A DNA stretch of 64,000 nucleotides, taken from NCBI RefSeq assembly GCF_017744445.1, contig NZ_JAGIBH010000001.1, positions 384,178-448,177 of the forward strand, written 5' to 3'. Under the pieces are notes generated by a model. The model was not told the DNA's origin, made no database searches, and saw only the letters and a program-made list of their open reading frames with translations. The DNA is from Caulobacter sp. Lineage in GTDB: Bacteria; Pseudomonadota; Alphaproteobacteria; Caulobacterales; Caulobacteraceae. How positions within the stretch are numbered: position 1 is the first letter of the stretch; the number at the start of each line of letters is the position of its first letter. Shown piece by piece: positions 21,024 to 29,297 of the stretch. The position numbers and the translations under genes are program-made.

Positions 21024-21383
21024 ATGATCCGTTTCGTTCTTCGCATCCTGATCGCCGCCGCCGGCCTGTGGCTGTCGGCCCGGATCATCCCCGGCGTCAC
21101 CGCCGACGGCTGGGTGACCTTGATCATCGCCGGCTTCCTGCTGGGGATTGTCAACGCGGTGGTGCGGCCGATCGTGACGGTTCTGACCTTCCCGCTGACC
21201 CTGCTGACCCTGGGCCTGTTCCTGCTGGTGGTGAACGCGGCGATGATCGGGCTGGTGGCCTGGTTCCTGGACGGCCTGGCGGTGCATGGCCTGTGGGCCG
21301 GCGTGCAGGCGGCGGTGGTGACGGGTGTCGTCAGCTGGATTGGCCAGGTGCTGCTGGGGGATGCGAAGAGGGAAGAGGCCTGA
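21024..21383 (+). CDS. Four-helix membrane protein of the phage holin IV (DUF/mycobacterial-type) family
   Basis: A 119-residue protein made almost only of four hydrophobic helices: about residues 4-22, 29-46, 52-75 and 88-110. The spaced motif GIVNAVVRPIVTVLTFPLTLLTLGLFLLVVNAAM is typical of the small family annotated as 4-TMS phage holin superfamily IV. Despite the name these are chromosomal and usually not part of a lysis cassette; the role is unknown. There is no endolysin nearby. It is divergent from rpoH, which is 220 bases away. Confidence 0.85.
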   Translation: MIRFVLRILIAAAGLWLSARIIPGVTADGWVTLIIAGFLLGIVNAVVRPIVTVLTFPLTLLTLGLFLLVVNAAMIGLVAWFLDGLAVHGLWAGVQAAVVTGVVSWIGQVLLGDAKREEA

Positions 21384-21418
21384 TCCGACTTCCCCATCCC
21401 TCATCCCTCATCCCCTCA

Positions 21419-21545
21419 TCCGTTTCCCCGGCGAAAGCCGGGGCCCAGATGAAGAGCGCTGGGGTGGGTTCTACGGATTCTGAGTTTTTCCAATCAGCCC
21501 AAACGCCATGAGATCTGGGTCCCGGCTTTCGCCGGGAAAACGGGG
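21419..21545. repeat. Family A inverted-repeat element (A3)
   Basis: TCCGTTTCCCCGGCGAAAGC at the left pairs with GCTTTCGCCGGGAAAACGGG at the right. The core contains GAGCGCTGGGGTGGGTTCTA and GAGTTTTTCCAATCAGCCC, shared with A9 and, more loosely, A7: the second subfamily. It sits between the holin-like gene and the VOC gene; one open frame runs from the repeat into the VOC coding region. Confidence 0.92.
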
Positions 21546-21624
21546 TTGGTTGGGCAGGCGCCCCAACGGCACACTGTACGCCTGTCTCAACTGGCGTAAC
21601 CTCGGTCTCCGGGAGGAAGCCGAG

Positions 21625-22149
21625 ATGAAGATCACCGGCGTCAATCACCTGGCTCTGGTCTGCCGCGACATGGCGGAAACCGTCAGATTCTATTCCGAGG
21701 TGCTGCGGATGCCCCTCGTGAAGACCGTGGCCCTGCCGGACGGCGGCCAGCACTTCTTCTTCGACTGCGGCGGCGGCTCTTGCCTGGCCTTCTTCTGGTG
21801 GCCCGAGACGCCGCCGGCCGCGCCGGGCATCGCCTCGGTGAAGAGTTTCCCGGCCGACAGCAAGACCGCCGTGGGCTCGATGAACCATGTGGCCTTCACC
21901 GTCGACGAGGCCGATCTGGAAGCCTGCCTGGAGCGCCTGCAGGCGGCGGGCGTGCCGGCCTTTCCGATGGTGGTCAATCACGACGACAGCGAGATGGGCG
22001 TGGCGCGCAAGCTGCATCCCGGCGTCTTCGTCCGCTCGGTCTATTTCACCGACCCCAACGGCGTCATGATGGAACTGGCCGCCTTCACCCGCGACTTCGG
22101 GCCGGAGGATGTGAAGCACGAACCGGCGCGCGCGACGGTGGACGCTTAG
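21625..22149 (+). CDS. VOC-family protein (glyoxalase/dioxygenase fold)
   Basis: A 174-residue protein with two beta-alpha-beta-beta-beta modules. Module one begins ITGVNHLALVCRDMAETVRFYSEVL, module two GSMNHVAFTVDEADLEACLERL, and YFTDPNGVMMELAAFTRDF supplies the terminal Glu. The His in each module start and the Glu are metal ligands in active relatives. I start at ATG 21625, preceded by GGAGGAAGC; the longer frame comes from repeat A3. The stop and the next ATG are one base apart, so it is an operon with the CMD gene. Confidence 0.88.
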   Translation: MKITGVNHLALVCRDMAETVRFYSEVLRMPLVKTVALPDGGQHFFFDCGGGSCLAFFWWPETPPAAPGIASVKSFPADSKTAVGSMNHVAFTVDEADLEACLERLQAAGVPAFPMVVNHDDSEMGVARKLHPGVFVRSVYFTDPNGVMMELAAFTRDFGPEDVKHEPARATVDA

Positions 22150-22150
22150 G

Positions 22151-22786
22151 ATGCCTCGCCTGCGCGAAGTCCCTCGCGGCGAGGTGACCGACAAGGGCAC
22201 GCTGAAGCTCTACGACCTACTCTTCGGCGACCGCGATCCCGTCGCCCAGCCGGGCACGGCCACCGGCACGCGCGGCGACTGGTGGACGGTGTTCGCGAAC
22301 AGTCCCGACGTGCTGCGCCACGCCGCCCAGGGTTTCGCGCTCTATCGCGACCCGGCCCGCAAGATCGATCCGGTGCTGCGCGAGCTGGCCCAGACCCGGG
22401 CCGGCTGGACACGCGGCAGCCAGTTCGTGTTCTCCCAGCACTGCAAGTCGTTGCGGGCCTTAAGCGTGCCCGAGGACAAGATCGCCGCCGTGCCGCACTG
22501 GCAGATCTCGGAGGTGTTCGACCCGCGCGAGCGGGCGGTGCTGGCCTATGCCGACGGCCTGGTGTTGGACGGCGGCCGCGTCGCCGACGGCGTCTTCGCC
22601 AGTCTCAAGGCCTTCCTGACCGACGAGGAGATCCTGGAGCTGACCTACATCACCTGTCTCTACGAGATGCACGCGGTGATGAGCCGGGCCCTGCGCACCG
22701 AGTTCGACGACCGCGACGAGCCCATCGTCGAGGTCGCCGCGCCCGAGGACTTCAAGGCCCGAGACTTCATGGATACCGGGCGCTAG
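22151..22786 (+). CDS. Carboxymuconolactone decarboxylase (CMD) family protein
   Basis: A 211-residue AhpD/CMD-fold helical protein. The family region is VLRELAQTRAGWTRGSQFVFSQHCKSLRALSVPEDKI, where AhpD-type enzymes have a Cys-x-x-Cys; only one Cys (in QHCKSL) is present here, so peroxidase function is doubtful. RERAVLAYADGLV and LTYITCLYEMHAVMSRAL complete the fold. It begins one base after the VOC gene and very likely shares its transcript, suggesting a small aromatic or lactone degradation unit whose substrate is unknown. Confidence 0.86.
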   Translation: MPRLREVPRGEVTDKGTLKLYDLLFGDRDPVAQPGTATGTRGDWWTVFANSPDVLRHAAQGFALYRDPARKIDPVLRELAQTRAGWTRGSQFVFSQHCKSLRALSVPEDKIAAVPHWQISEVFDPRERAVLAYADGLVLDGGRVADGVFASLKAFLTDEEILELTYITCLYEMHAVMSRALRTEFDDRDEPIVEVAAPEDFKARDFMDTGR

Positions 22787-22944
22787 GTCCAAGCTTCTCC
22801 CGCAAGTGGACAAGCACAGTAAACGGCCTCGCAAACACTGTGACAGGCCCGTGAAGTTTTGGCGAAATAACCCGTCGCAAGCGGAGCCATTAGCGCCCCG
22901 TTAGTCAGGAAATGGTCCCTGCCACCCGCAAGTGGAGGCGTACC

Positions 22945-25158
22945 ATGTTCACCCTGCGGGACACCGTTTCTTCCTTGGCGCCGGCGCGCCAGGACGATCT
23001 CGGCAAGTCGCTGTATGAGCGGTTCCGTGAGGAGCCCGACACCCTGATCGTACCGGTTCTCGACGCCGAGGACCGGCCGATCGGCATTGTCGAGCGCAAC
23101 GCCTTCTTCCTGCGCATGGCCGCCGAATACGGCCGCGCGCTGTACGCCAACCGCCCGATCTCGACGCTGATGGACCGCGAGCCGCTGGTCGTCGACGCTA
23201 ATACCGAGCTGGCCGCCTTCACGACCGACAGCCTGTCGTATCGCGCCTCCGACCTCCTGCGGGGCTTCATCGTCACCGAGGACGGCCGTTATCTGGGCGT
23301 CGGCACGGTGCTGGGCCTCTTGCAGGCCGCCAACGAGACCAACCGCCGGGGCGTCGAGGCCCTGGCCGCCGCCAAGGCCGACGTCGAGCGTGCCCAGACT
23401 TTCATGACCGCCATCGTCGAGGCCATGCCCGCCATGGTCTTCGTCAAGCGCGCCGACGACCATTCCTACGTCCTGCTGAACCGCGCCGGCGAGAAGACCC
23501 TGGGCTTCAAGCGCGACGAGGTGATCGGCAAGACCGACGCCGACATCCACGACGCCGAGCTGGCGGCGATCTATGTCGAGCGCGACCGCGAGGTGCTGGA
23601 GTCGGGCGAGGTCCGGGTGGTCGAGGAAGACCACGTGCCGCGCAAGGACGGCGGCATGGCCATCCTGCGCACCAAGAAGATCGCCCTGCACAACGCCGAG
23701 GGCCACGCCGAATACCTGCTGGGCGTCTCGGAAGACATCGCCGAGCGCAAGCGGGCCGAGGCCCAGATCGCGCGCCTGGCCCACTACGATCCGCTGACCG
23801 AGCTGCCCAACCGCGTGCTGTTCCAGAAGTCGCTGTCCGACGCCCTGGCCCGCCGGGCCCGCAAGGGCGACAAGCTGGCGGTGCACTTCATCGACCTGGA
23901 CCGCTTCAAGACCGTCAACGACACCCTGGGTCATCCGCTGGGCGACGCGCTGCTGCGCGAGGCCGCCGAGCGCCTGCGCGGCTGCGTGCGCGAGGGCGAC
24001 ACCGTGGCCCGCCTGGGCGGCGACGAGTTCGCCGTGGTCCAGAGCGGCCTGAAGGACATGGCCGGCGCGACCCGCCTGGCCGGCCGCATCGTCGAGGCGA
24101 TGTCGCAGCCGTTCGACCTGCAAGGCCACCAGGTGGTGATCGGCGCCAGCGTCGGCGTCGCCGCCGCGCCCTCGGACGGCGAAGACGCCGACGAGCTGCT
24201 GAAGAAGGCCGACATGGCCCTGTACCGCGCCAAGGCCGATGGCCGCGGCGCCTTCCACTTCTTCGAACGCGCCATGGACGAGCAGCTGCAGGCGCGTCGC
24301 GCCCTGGAGCTGGACCTGCGTCGCGCCTTGCAGGCCGGCGAGTTCGAACTGTTCTACCAGCCGCTCTACAACCTCGGCGACGAGCGAGTCACGGGCTGCG
24401 AGGCCCTGCTGCGCTGGCGCCACCCCGAGCGGGGCATGGTCTCGCCGGCCGACTTCATCCCGCTGGCCGAGGAGATCGGCCTGATCGTACAGCTGGGCGA
24501 GTGGGTGCTGCGCACGGCCTGCGCCGAGGCCGCCAAGTGGCCCTCGCACGTGCGCCTGGCGGTCAATCTGTCGCCGGCCCAGTTCCGCGATCGCGGCCTG
24601 GTGCGCACCGTCGTCTCGGCCCTGGCCGCCTCGGGCCTGCCGGCCCAGCGCCTGGAGCTGGAGATCACCGAGTCGGTGCTGCTACAGGACAGCCAGGCCA
24701 ACATGACCATGCTGCATGACCTGAAAGCCCTGGGCGTGCGCATCTCGATGGACGACTTCGGCACGGGCTACAGCTCGCTGAGCTATCTGCGCAGCTTCCC
24801 GTTCGACAAGATCAAGATCGACCAGACCTTCGTCCGCGACATCCTGGAAGACAGCGACGCCATGGCCATCATCAAGGCCGTGCTGGACCTGGGCTCGTCC
24901 ATGGGCATCGTCACCACGGCCGAGGGCGTCGAGACGCTGGAGCAGCTGAACGCCCTGCGCGGGCAGGGCTGCGCGGAGATCCAGGGGTACTTCATCAGCC
25001 GGCCGGCGCCAGCGAGCGAGATCGCGAAGTTGCTGGGGATTACGGCCACCTCGGCCGCCGAAGCCGCTGCTCCTGTTGTCACCTTCTCCCATAGGGAGAA
25101 GGAGGGACCCGCGCCGCAGGCGTGGGGGGATGAGGGGTTACAGCGGTTGACGGTTTAA
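22945..25158 (+). CDS. CBS-PAS-GGDEF-EAL cyclic-di-GMP signalling protein
   Basis: A 737-residue cytoplasmic protein. Start 22945 has GGAGG 8 bases upstream; an ATG at 22912 lacks one. Residues about 20-140 look like a CBS pair (LIVPVLDAEDRPIGIVER), 150-270 a PAS domain, then GGDEF at 358-362 with an inhibitory site REGD at 349-352. The EAL domain has EALLRW at 486, NLSPAQF, EITES, DDFGTGYSSL, KIDQTFVRD, AEGVET and QGYFISRP, so both diguanylate cyclase and phosphodiesterase sites look intact. Residues 713-737 are encoded by the intergenic repeat B3. Confidence 0.95.
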   Translation: MFTLRDTVSSLAPARQDDLGKSLYERFREEPDTLIVPVLDAEDRPIGIVERNAFFLRMAAEYGRALYANRPISTLMDREPLVVDANTELAAFTTDSLSYRASDLLRGFIVTEDGRYLGVGTVLGLLQAANETNRRGVEALAAAKADVERAQTFMTAIVEAMPAMVFVKRADDHSYVLLNRAGEKTLGFKRDEVIGKTDADIHDAELAAIYVERDREVLESGEVRVVEEDHVPRKDGGMAILRTKKIALHNAEGHAEYLLGVSEDIAERKRAEAQIARLAHYDPLTELPNRVLFQKSLSDALARRARKGDKLAVHFIDLDRFKTVNDTLGHPLGDALLREAAERLRGCVREGDTVARLGGDEFAVVQSGLKDMAGATRLAGRIVEAMSQPFDLQGHQVVIGASVGVAAAPSDGEDADELLKKADMALYRAKADGRGAFHFFERAMDEQLQARRALELDLRRALQAGEFELFYQPLYNLGDERVTGCEALLRWRHPERGMVSPADFIPLAEEIGLIVQLGEWVLRTACAEAAKWPSHVRLAVNLSPAQFRDRGLVRTVVSALAASGLPAQRLELEITESVLLQDSQANMTMLHDLKALGVRISMDDFGTGYSSLSYLRSFPFDKIKIDQTFVRDILEDSDAMAIIKAVLDLGSSMGIVTTAEGVETLEQLNALRGQGCAEIQGYFISRPAPASEIAKLLGITATSAAEAAAPVVTFSHREKEGPAPQAWGDEGLQRLTV

Positions 25159-25214
25159 CCCCTCACCCTCCCACCGCTTCGCGGCGGGCCCCGCCCTCTC
25201 CCTGGGGGAGAGGG
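25081..25214. repeat. Family B inverted-repeat element (B3), partly coding
   Basis: Ends ACCTTCTCCCATAGGGAGAA and CTCTCCCTGGGGGAGAGGGT are hairpins, and GGATGAGGGGTTA / TAACCCCTCACCC form inner arms. It spans the last 25 codons of the GGDEF-EAL gene and reaches to 2 bases from the stop of the convergent threonine aldolase gene. Confidence 0.85.
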
Positions 25215-25216
25215 TT

Positions 25217-26236
25217 TTACTTCACCCGCCCCAGCGCCGCCCCCAGCTCCTCGACCATCTCCGGCGTCGTCGCCCACGAGCACATGAAGCGCACCGTGCC
25301 GTCCAGGAAGCGATAGACGAACCAGCCCTCGCCGCGCAGGCGCTCGAGCGCGGGTTCGTCCATTTCGACGAAGATCCCATTCGCCTCGACCGGGTGCTTG
25401 ATCTCGAACGGCATCAGCGCCGCCAGCTTCTGCGCCATCGCATTGGCATGCGCCGCGCGCGCCGCCCACGGCCCCGCGCCGCCATCCTCGCCCAGCAGGC
25501 CCAGCCACGGCGCGGCCAGGAAGCGGCCCTTGCTCACCAGCTGGCCGGCGTGCTTCAGGCGCGCGTCCAGGCGGCGGGCGTGGTCGGGATTGAGGAACAC
25601 CACGGCCTCGGTCGGGGTCGAGCCGGCCTTGGTGCCGCCCATCACCAGGATGTCGACGCCCATCTTGGCCACGCTCTTCAGATCGAAGCCGGCGGCCACG
25701 GCATTGGCCAGGCGCGCGCCGTCCAGGTGGACGCCGTAGCCCTTGGCCTTCACCGGCGCGACCAGCGCGCGCAACTCAGCCTCTGAGTACACCGTGCCGT
25801 ATTCGGTGGCGGTGGTCAGGGACAGAGCGTTGGCGGGCTGGTTGTACGAGACTTCCGGCCGGGCCAGGGCGGCCTCCAGCGCCGGGAGTTCGATCTTGCC
25901 CGAGGCGCCAGGCAGGCCGATCAGGCCGCTGCCCTGGCTGAAGAAGCCCGGAGCGCCGGTCTCGTCGGTGCAGATGTGGGCGTGCTCGTGGGCCAGCACC
26001 GCCTCGTGCGGCTGGGCCAGCAAGGTCAGCGCGAAGGCGTTGGCGGCCGTGCCCGAGGCGGTGAACCGCACCTCGGCGTCGGCGTCCAGCAACGCGCGGA
26101 TCCGGTCGGCGGCGGCCTTGCTGACGTGGTCGGTGCCATAGCCCGAGGCCGTGCCGGCATTGGCCGCGACGATGGCCTCCATCACTTCGGGCATGGCCCC
26201 GGCGACGTTGTCGGACGCGAAATCGTAGCGGGCCAT
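25217..26236 (-). CDS. Low-specificity L-threonine aldolase (PLP)
   Basis: A 339-residue fold-type I PLP enzyme cleaving L-threonine or L-allo-threonine to glycine and acetaldehyde. It begins MARYDFASDNVAGAMPEVMEAI; the PLP-binding blocks are SGTAANAFAL, EHAHICTDETGAPGFFS (His stacking the PLP ring), HLDGARLANAVAA (Asp/Arg) and MGGTKAGSTPTEAV with the Schiff-base Lys. I use ATG 26236; an ATG 12 codons earlier adds residues not usual for the family. The gene follows the epoxide hydrolase in the same direction, separated by 58 bases. Confidence 0.93.
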   Translation of the reverse strand: MARYDFASDNVAGAMPEVMEAIVAANAGTASGYGTDHVSKAAADRIRALLDADAEVRFTASGTAANAFALTLLAQPHEAVLAHEHAHICTDETGAPGFFSQGSGLIGLPGASGKIELPALEAALARPEVSYNQPANALSLTTATEYGTVYSEAELRALVAPVKAKGYGVHLDGARLANAVAAGFDLKSVAKMGVDILVMGGTKAGSTPTEAVVFLNPDHARRLDARLKHAGQLVSKGRFLAAPWLGLLGEDGGAGPWAARAAHANAMAQKLAALMPFEIKHPVEANGIFVEMDEPALERLRGEGWFVYRFLDGTVRFMCSWATTPEMVEELGAALGRVK

Positions 26237-26294
26237 GGGCGCGAACTCCTGGAAGGAACTGCCGCCGGGCATGCCACGGCCAAGCCTTCGTCGT

Positions 26295-27428
26295 CTACAG
26301 GTCCCGCGCCCAGGCCCTCACGTCGTCAACGAACAGCCCCGGCTCCTCCATCGCCGCGAAGTGGCCGCCGCGCGGCTGGTCGGTCCAGCGGGTGATGTTG
26401 TAGGCCCGGTCGGCCCACGAGCGGGGCGGGGGCTTGTAGATGCTCTCGCCGGGGAAATTGGCGAAGGCGGTGGGCGTCTCGCAGCGCTGGCCCTGGGCCA
26501 GCACGGGGCCGCCCTCCTCCAGCAGGGCGCGGTAGTACCAGGCGCCGGTCGTGAAGCTGCCGGTCATCACATAGAGCATGATGTTGGTCAGCAGCTGGTC
26601 GCGGGTGAAGACCCGCTCGAACGGCTTGGCCGACAGGTCGGCCCAGTCATGGAAGCGCTCCAGGATCCAGGCGGCCTGGCCGACGGGGTTGCCCGCGCCC
26701 AGCCACGCCACCGACTGCGGCTTGCTGGCCTGAAGCCGGAAGTAGGCGCCCCACAGATCCATCTGCGCGCCGAAGCCGGTGATCCAGGCGATCTCCTCGG
26801 GCGTGGTCGGCGGTCCGTGCGGGCGCAGGCCGATCATGTTGAGGTGGATGGCCTTCACATGGGCGGCGTGGTCCAGGCCCAGCCATGAGGTGACGAGGCC
26901 GCCCCAGTCGCCGCCCTGGGCCAGGTAGGTCTCGTAACCCAGCTGGCCCATCAGCGTGTCGAACATCCGCGCCGTCGCCCGCTGGCCCAGCGGCCGCTTT
27001 GGTTTGCCCGAGAAGCCAAAGCCCGGCAGTGACGGGATGACGAGGTCGAAGGCGTCCGCTGGATCGCCGCCATGGCGCGACGGGAAGGCCAGGGGCGCGA
27101 TGGCGTCCCAGAATTCGAAGTGGCTGCCTGGCCAACCGTGGCTGATCAGCAGCGGTCGTCTGCCCTGGGCCTCACCGACGACGTGGACGAAGTGGATGTC
27201 GAGGTCTTCGATGGAGGTCGTGAACTGCGGGAAGCGGTTGAGGTTTGCCTGCGCCGCGCCGATGTCGAAGCCGTCGGTCCAGTAGGCGCGGAGGTCCCGC
27301 AGGAAGTCGGCATCGCAGCCGTAGGCCCAGCCGCCGCCTTCGGGAGCAGGCGGGAATTCGTAGGCGCGGACTTGGGCCAGGACCTTGTCGATCTGCGTCT
27401 GGGTCCACGCGACCTTGAATGGGGTCAT
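26295..27428 (-). CDS. Epoxide hydrolase (EHN plus alpha/beta-hydrolase)
   Basis: A 377-residue epoxide hydrolase of the juvenile-hormone/microsomal type. The N-terminal EHN domain covers residues 1-105 and includes WTDGFDIGAAQANLNRFPQF. The hydrolase fold has LLISHGWPGSHFEFWDAI (oxyanion HGWP), nucleophile in QGGDWGGLV (Asp), Tyr residues in the lid, and a C-terminal GGHFAAMEEP with catalytic His. It adds water to epoxides to form diols. It is the first gene of a probable two-gene unit with the threonine aldolase. Confidence 0.93.
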   Translation of the reverse strand: MTPFKVAWTQTQIDKVLAQVRAYEFPPAPEGGGWAYGCDADFLRDLRAYWTDGFDIGAAQANLNRFPQFTTSIEDLDIHFVHVVGEAQGRRPLLISHGWPGSHFEFWDAIAPLAFPSRHGGDPADAFDLVIPSLPGFGFSGKPKRPLGQRATARMFDTLMGQLGYETYLAQGGDWGGLVTSWLGLDHAAHVKAIHLNMIGLRPHGPPTTPEEIAWITGFGAQMDLWGAYFRLQASKPQSVAWLGAGNPVGQAAWILERFHDWADLSAKPFERVFTRDQLLTNIMLYVMTGSFTTGAWYYRALLEEGGPVLAQGQRCETPTAFANFPGESIYKPPPRSWADRAYNITRWTDQPRGGHFAAMEEPGLFVDDVRAWARDL

Positions 27429-27494
27429 GACGGCCTCCCTTGTTTTGGGAGGAGCGTCGTTCGGGTGACGTGGGGGAGGTCAAGCAACCCTCAA

Positions 27495-27625
27495 TCCGTC
27501 TCCCCGGCGAAAGCCGGGGCCCAGATACATCCCGAGCGGCTTGGGTTTGATCCGAGATGCGCCCAGCCAGCCAATGAAGTGTTGTGGGTTCGATCTGGGC
27601 CCCGGCTTTCGCCGGGGAGACGGGG
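27495..27625. repeat. Family A inverted-repeat element (A4)
   Basis: Perfect arms TCCGTCTCCCCGGCGAAAGC and GCTTTCGCCGGGGAGACGGG. The core includes GAGCGGCTTGGGTTTGATCCG, matching A2. It sits between the epoxide hydrolase start side and the EamA stop, 6 bases from that stop. Confidence 0.93.
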
Positions 27626-27631
27626 TATTGT

Positions 27632-28528
27632 TTAGGCCGCGGCGAGTTTCATCCGCACCTTCGGCCACAGCATGTTCACCGCCAGGCCGGTCAGCACCAG
27701 CGCCGCCGCGATCAGCTTCCACGCGGGCAAACCCTCGCCCAGCAGCAGCGCCGAGGCGCTCATGCCAAAGACCGGGACCAGCAGGGCCATCGGGGTCACC
27801 GTGGCGGCCGGGTGCCGGGCCAGCAGCCAGCCCCAGGCGGCGTAGCCGAACATGGTGTTGCCCACGGCCTGCCAGGCGACGGCCAGCCAGGTGCCGAGGC
27901 CCGCGCCGGTCACGCCCTTGACGATGGCCGGCCAGCCTTCCAGCCACAGCGACATGGCGAACAGCGGCGGGATCGAGAACAGGCTGGCCCAGACCACATA
28001 GCCCAGCATGTTCACCGGCCCGGCCTGGCGCGCGACGATGTTGCCGCCCGACCAGCTGAGCGCGGCCAAGAGGCCCAGCGCCACGCCCAGCGGGGTGGCC
28101 GCGCCGCCGCCGTGGGCGGCGATGACCACGATGCCGGCGACGGCCAGGACCAGGGCGGCGATCTGGAAGCCCTGGATGCGCTCCTTGCTGATCCACATGG
28201 CCATGCCGATCGTGAAGAACACCTGGGTCTGCAGGATCAGCGAGGCCAGGCCCGGCGAGATCGAGCCCTTCATGGCCACGAACAGCAGGCCGAACTGCCC
28301 CGCGCCGATCAACAGGCCATAGGCCGCCAGGTTGCTCCACGACACCGCCGGCCGTTTGACGAAGAACACCATGGGGATCAGCACCATGCAGAAGCGCAGG
28401 GTCGCAAACAGCAGCGGCGGCAGGTGGTTCAGCCCGATGCGGATGACCACGAAGTTGGTGCCCCACACCGCGACCACGGCCAGGGCCAGCAGGAAGTGGC
28501 GCAAGGGCAGGGGCGTGGTGGTCGGCAT
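27632..28528 (-). CDS. EamA-family DMT transporter (O-acetylserine/cysteine exporter-like)
   Basis: A 298-residue inner-membrane transporter with ten hydrophobic helices in two five-helix halves. The first begins LLALAVVAVWGTNFVVIRIGL, the second VALGLLAALSWSGGNIVARQ; WGTNFV and the repeated alpha-x-W pattern are typical of EamA domains. The overall sequence resembles the EamA/YdeD type of amino-acid metabolite exporter, but the substrate is inferred. It is convergent with nothing; the TetR gene lies 83 bases upstream on the same strand. Confidence 0.9.
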   Translation of the reverse strand: MPTTTPLPLRHFLLALAVVAVWGTNFVVIRIGLNHLPPLLFATLRFCMVLIPMVFFVKRPAVSWSNLAAYGLLIGAGQFGLLFVAMKGSISPGLASLILQTQVFFTIGMAMWISKERIQGFQIAALVLAVAGIVVIAAHGGGAATPLGVALGLLAALSWSGGNIVARQAGPVNMLGYVVWASLFSIPPLFAMSLWLEGWPAIVKGVTGAGLGTWLAVAWQAVGNTMFGYAAWGWLLARHPAATVTPMALLVPVFGMSASALLLGEGLPAWKLIAAALVLTGLAVNMLWPKVRMKLAAA

Positions 28529-28611
28529 CGAAGTTCCAATCGCAAGCTGGACTGGCTTCGACTTGGGCCTTCAAGCCCGAGGTCGCAACGGAAACATTGT
28601 TCCCGTGACAA

Positions 28612-29229
28612 TCAGGGCGTGGCGATCCCCAGGCCCTTGACCAGGGTTACCAGCGCCAGGCCGCGCAGCTTTACCGGGTCGATCGTCGGGGCCAGCTTGC
28701 CGGTCAGTTGCAGCATCAGCATGCCGTGCAGCACCGACCAGAAGAGATGGCCGATCAGCTCGGCGTCGCCCTCCAACTGGCCGGCTTCGATCATCGCCTC
28801 GATGTGCACGGTCATGGTGCGGCGGGCGCGGACGATGGCGCCTTGCAGCTCGGGATAGTCGCCCTCGGTCGGCTGGTTCAGGTCGAACATCAGGCGATAG
28901 GCCTGCGGCTCGGCGAGGGCGAAGTCGACATAGGCCTGGCCGGCGTTGCGCGAGCGATGCAGCGGATCGGCCGGCGCGGCCATGGCCGCCTCCAGCCGGG
29001 CGGCGAAGCGGGCGAAGGCGGCGGCGCGGACGGCCGCCAGGATCGCGTCCTTGTCCTTGAAATAGCGGTAGGGCGTCATCGGGCTGACGCCCAGGGCCTG
29101 GGCCAGCTCGCGCATGGTCACCGCCTCGATGCCGCGTTCGGCGAAGAGGGTTTGCGCCGCCTCGCACAGGCGGGCGCGGAAGGCTTCGACGTCTTCGGAC
29201 GACAGGACGCGGGGCACGCGAGAATCCAC
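28612..29229 (-). CDS. TetR-family transcriptional regulator
   Basis: A 205-residue regulator. The N-terminal helix-turn-helix is RLCEAAQTLFAERGIEAVTMRELAQALGVSPMTPYRYFKDKDAILAAV, a full TetR signature. The C-terminal helical ligand domain resembles the WHG/TetR_C_33-like type, with YVDFALAEPQAYRLMFDLNQ. It is divergent from the carotenoid oxygenase gene, with 68 bases between starts that contain the palindrome TTTAC-ACT-GTAAA. The simplest reading is autoregulation plus control of the oxygenase. Confidence 0.93.
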   Translation of the reverse strand: MDSRVPRVLSSEDVEAFRARLCEAAQTLFAERGIEAVTMRELAQALGVSPMTPYRYFKDKDAILAAVRAAAFARFAARLEAAMAAPADPLHRSRNAGQAYVDFALAEPQAYRLMFDLNQPTEGDYPELQGAIVRARRTMTVHIEAMIEAGQLEGDAELIGHLFWSVLHGMLMLQLTGKLAPTIDPVKLRGLALVTLVKGLGIATP

Positions 29230-29230
29230 A

Positions 29231-29272
29231 TTGACTCGACCATTCGCTTACAACATAAATTTACACTGTAAA
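29231..29272 (+). promoter_or_regulatory. Promoter and TetR-type operator between tetR and the carotenoid oxygenase
   Basis: TTGACT (29231-29236) and CATAAA (29254-29259) are 17 bases apart. The palindrome TTTAC-ACT-GTAAA occupies 29260-29272, about where transcription should start. A repressor bound here would block the oxygenase promoter and sit just ahead of the divergent tetR start. Confidence 0.55.
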
Positions 29273-29297
29273 CAATCGTCATTCAGGAGGTCCGACC

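Noticed and set aside
21024..21383. Phage remnant based on the holin-like protein
   Set aside because: No other phage gene is present and this family is common in chromosomes.
22783..24549. A 588-codon open frame antisense to the GGDEF-EAL gene
   Set aside because: Low-complexity shadow; the GGDEF and EAL motifs on the plus strand are decisive.
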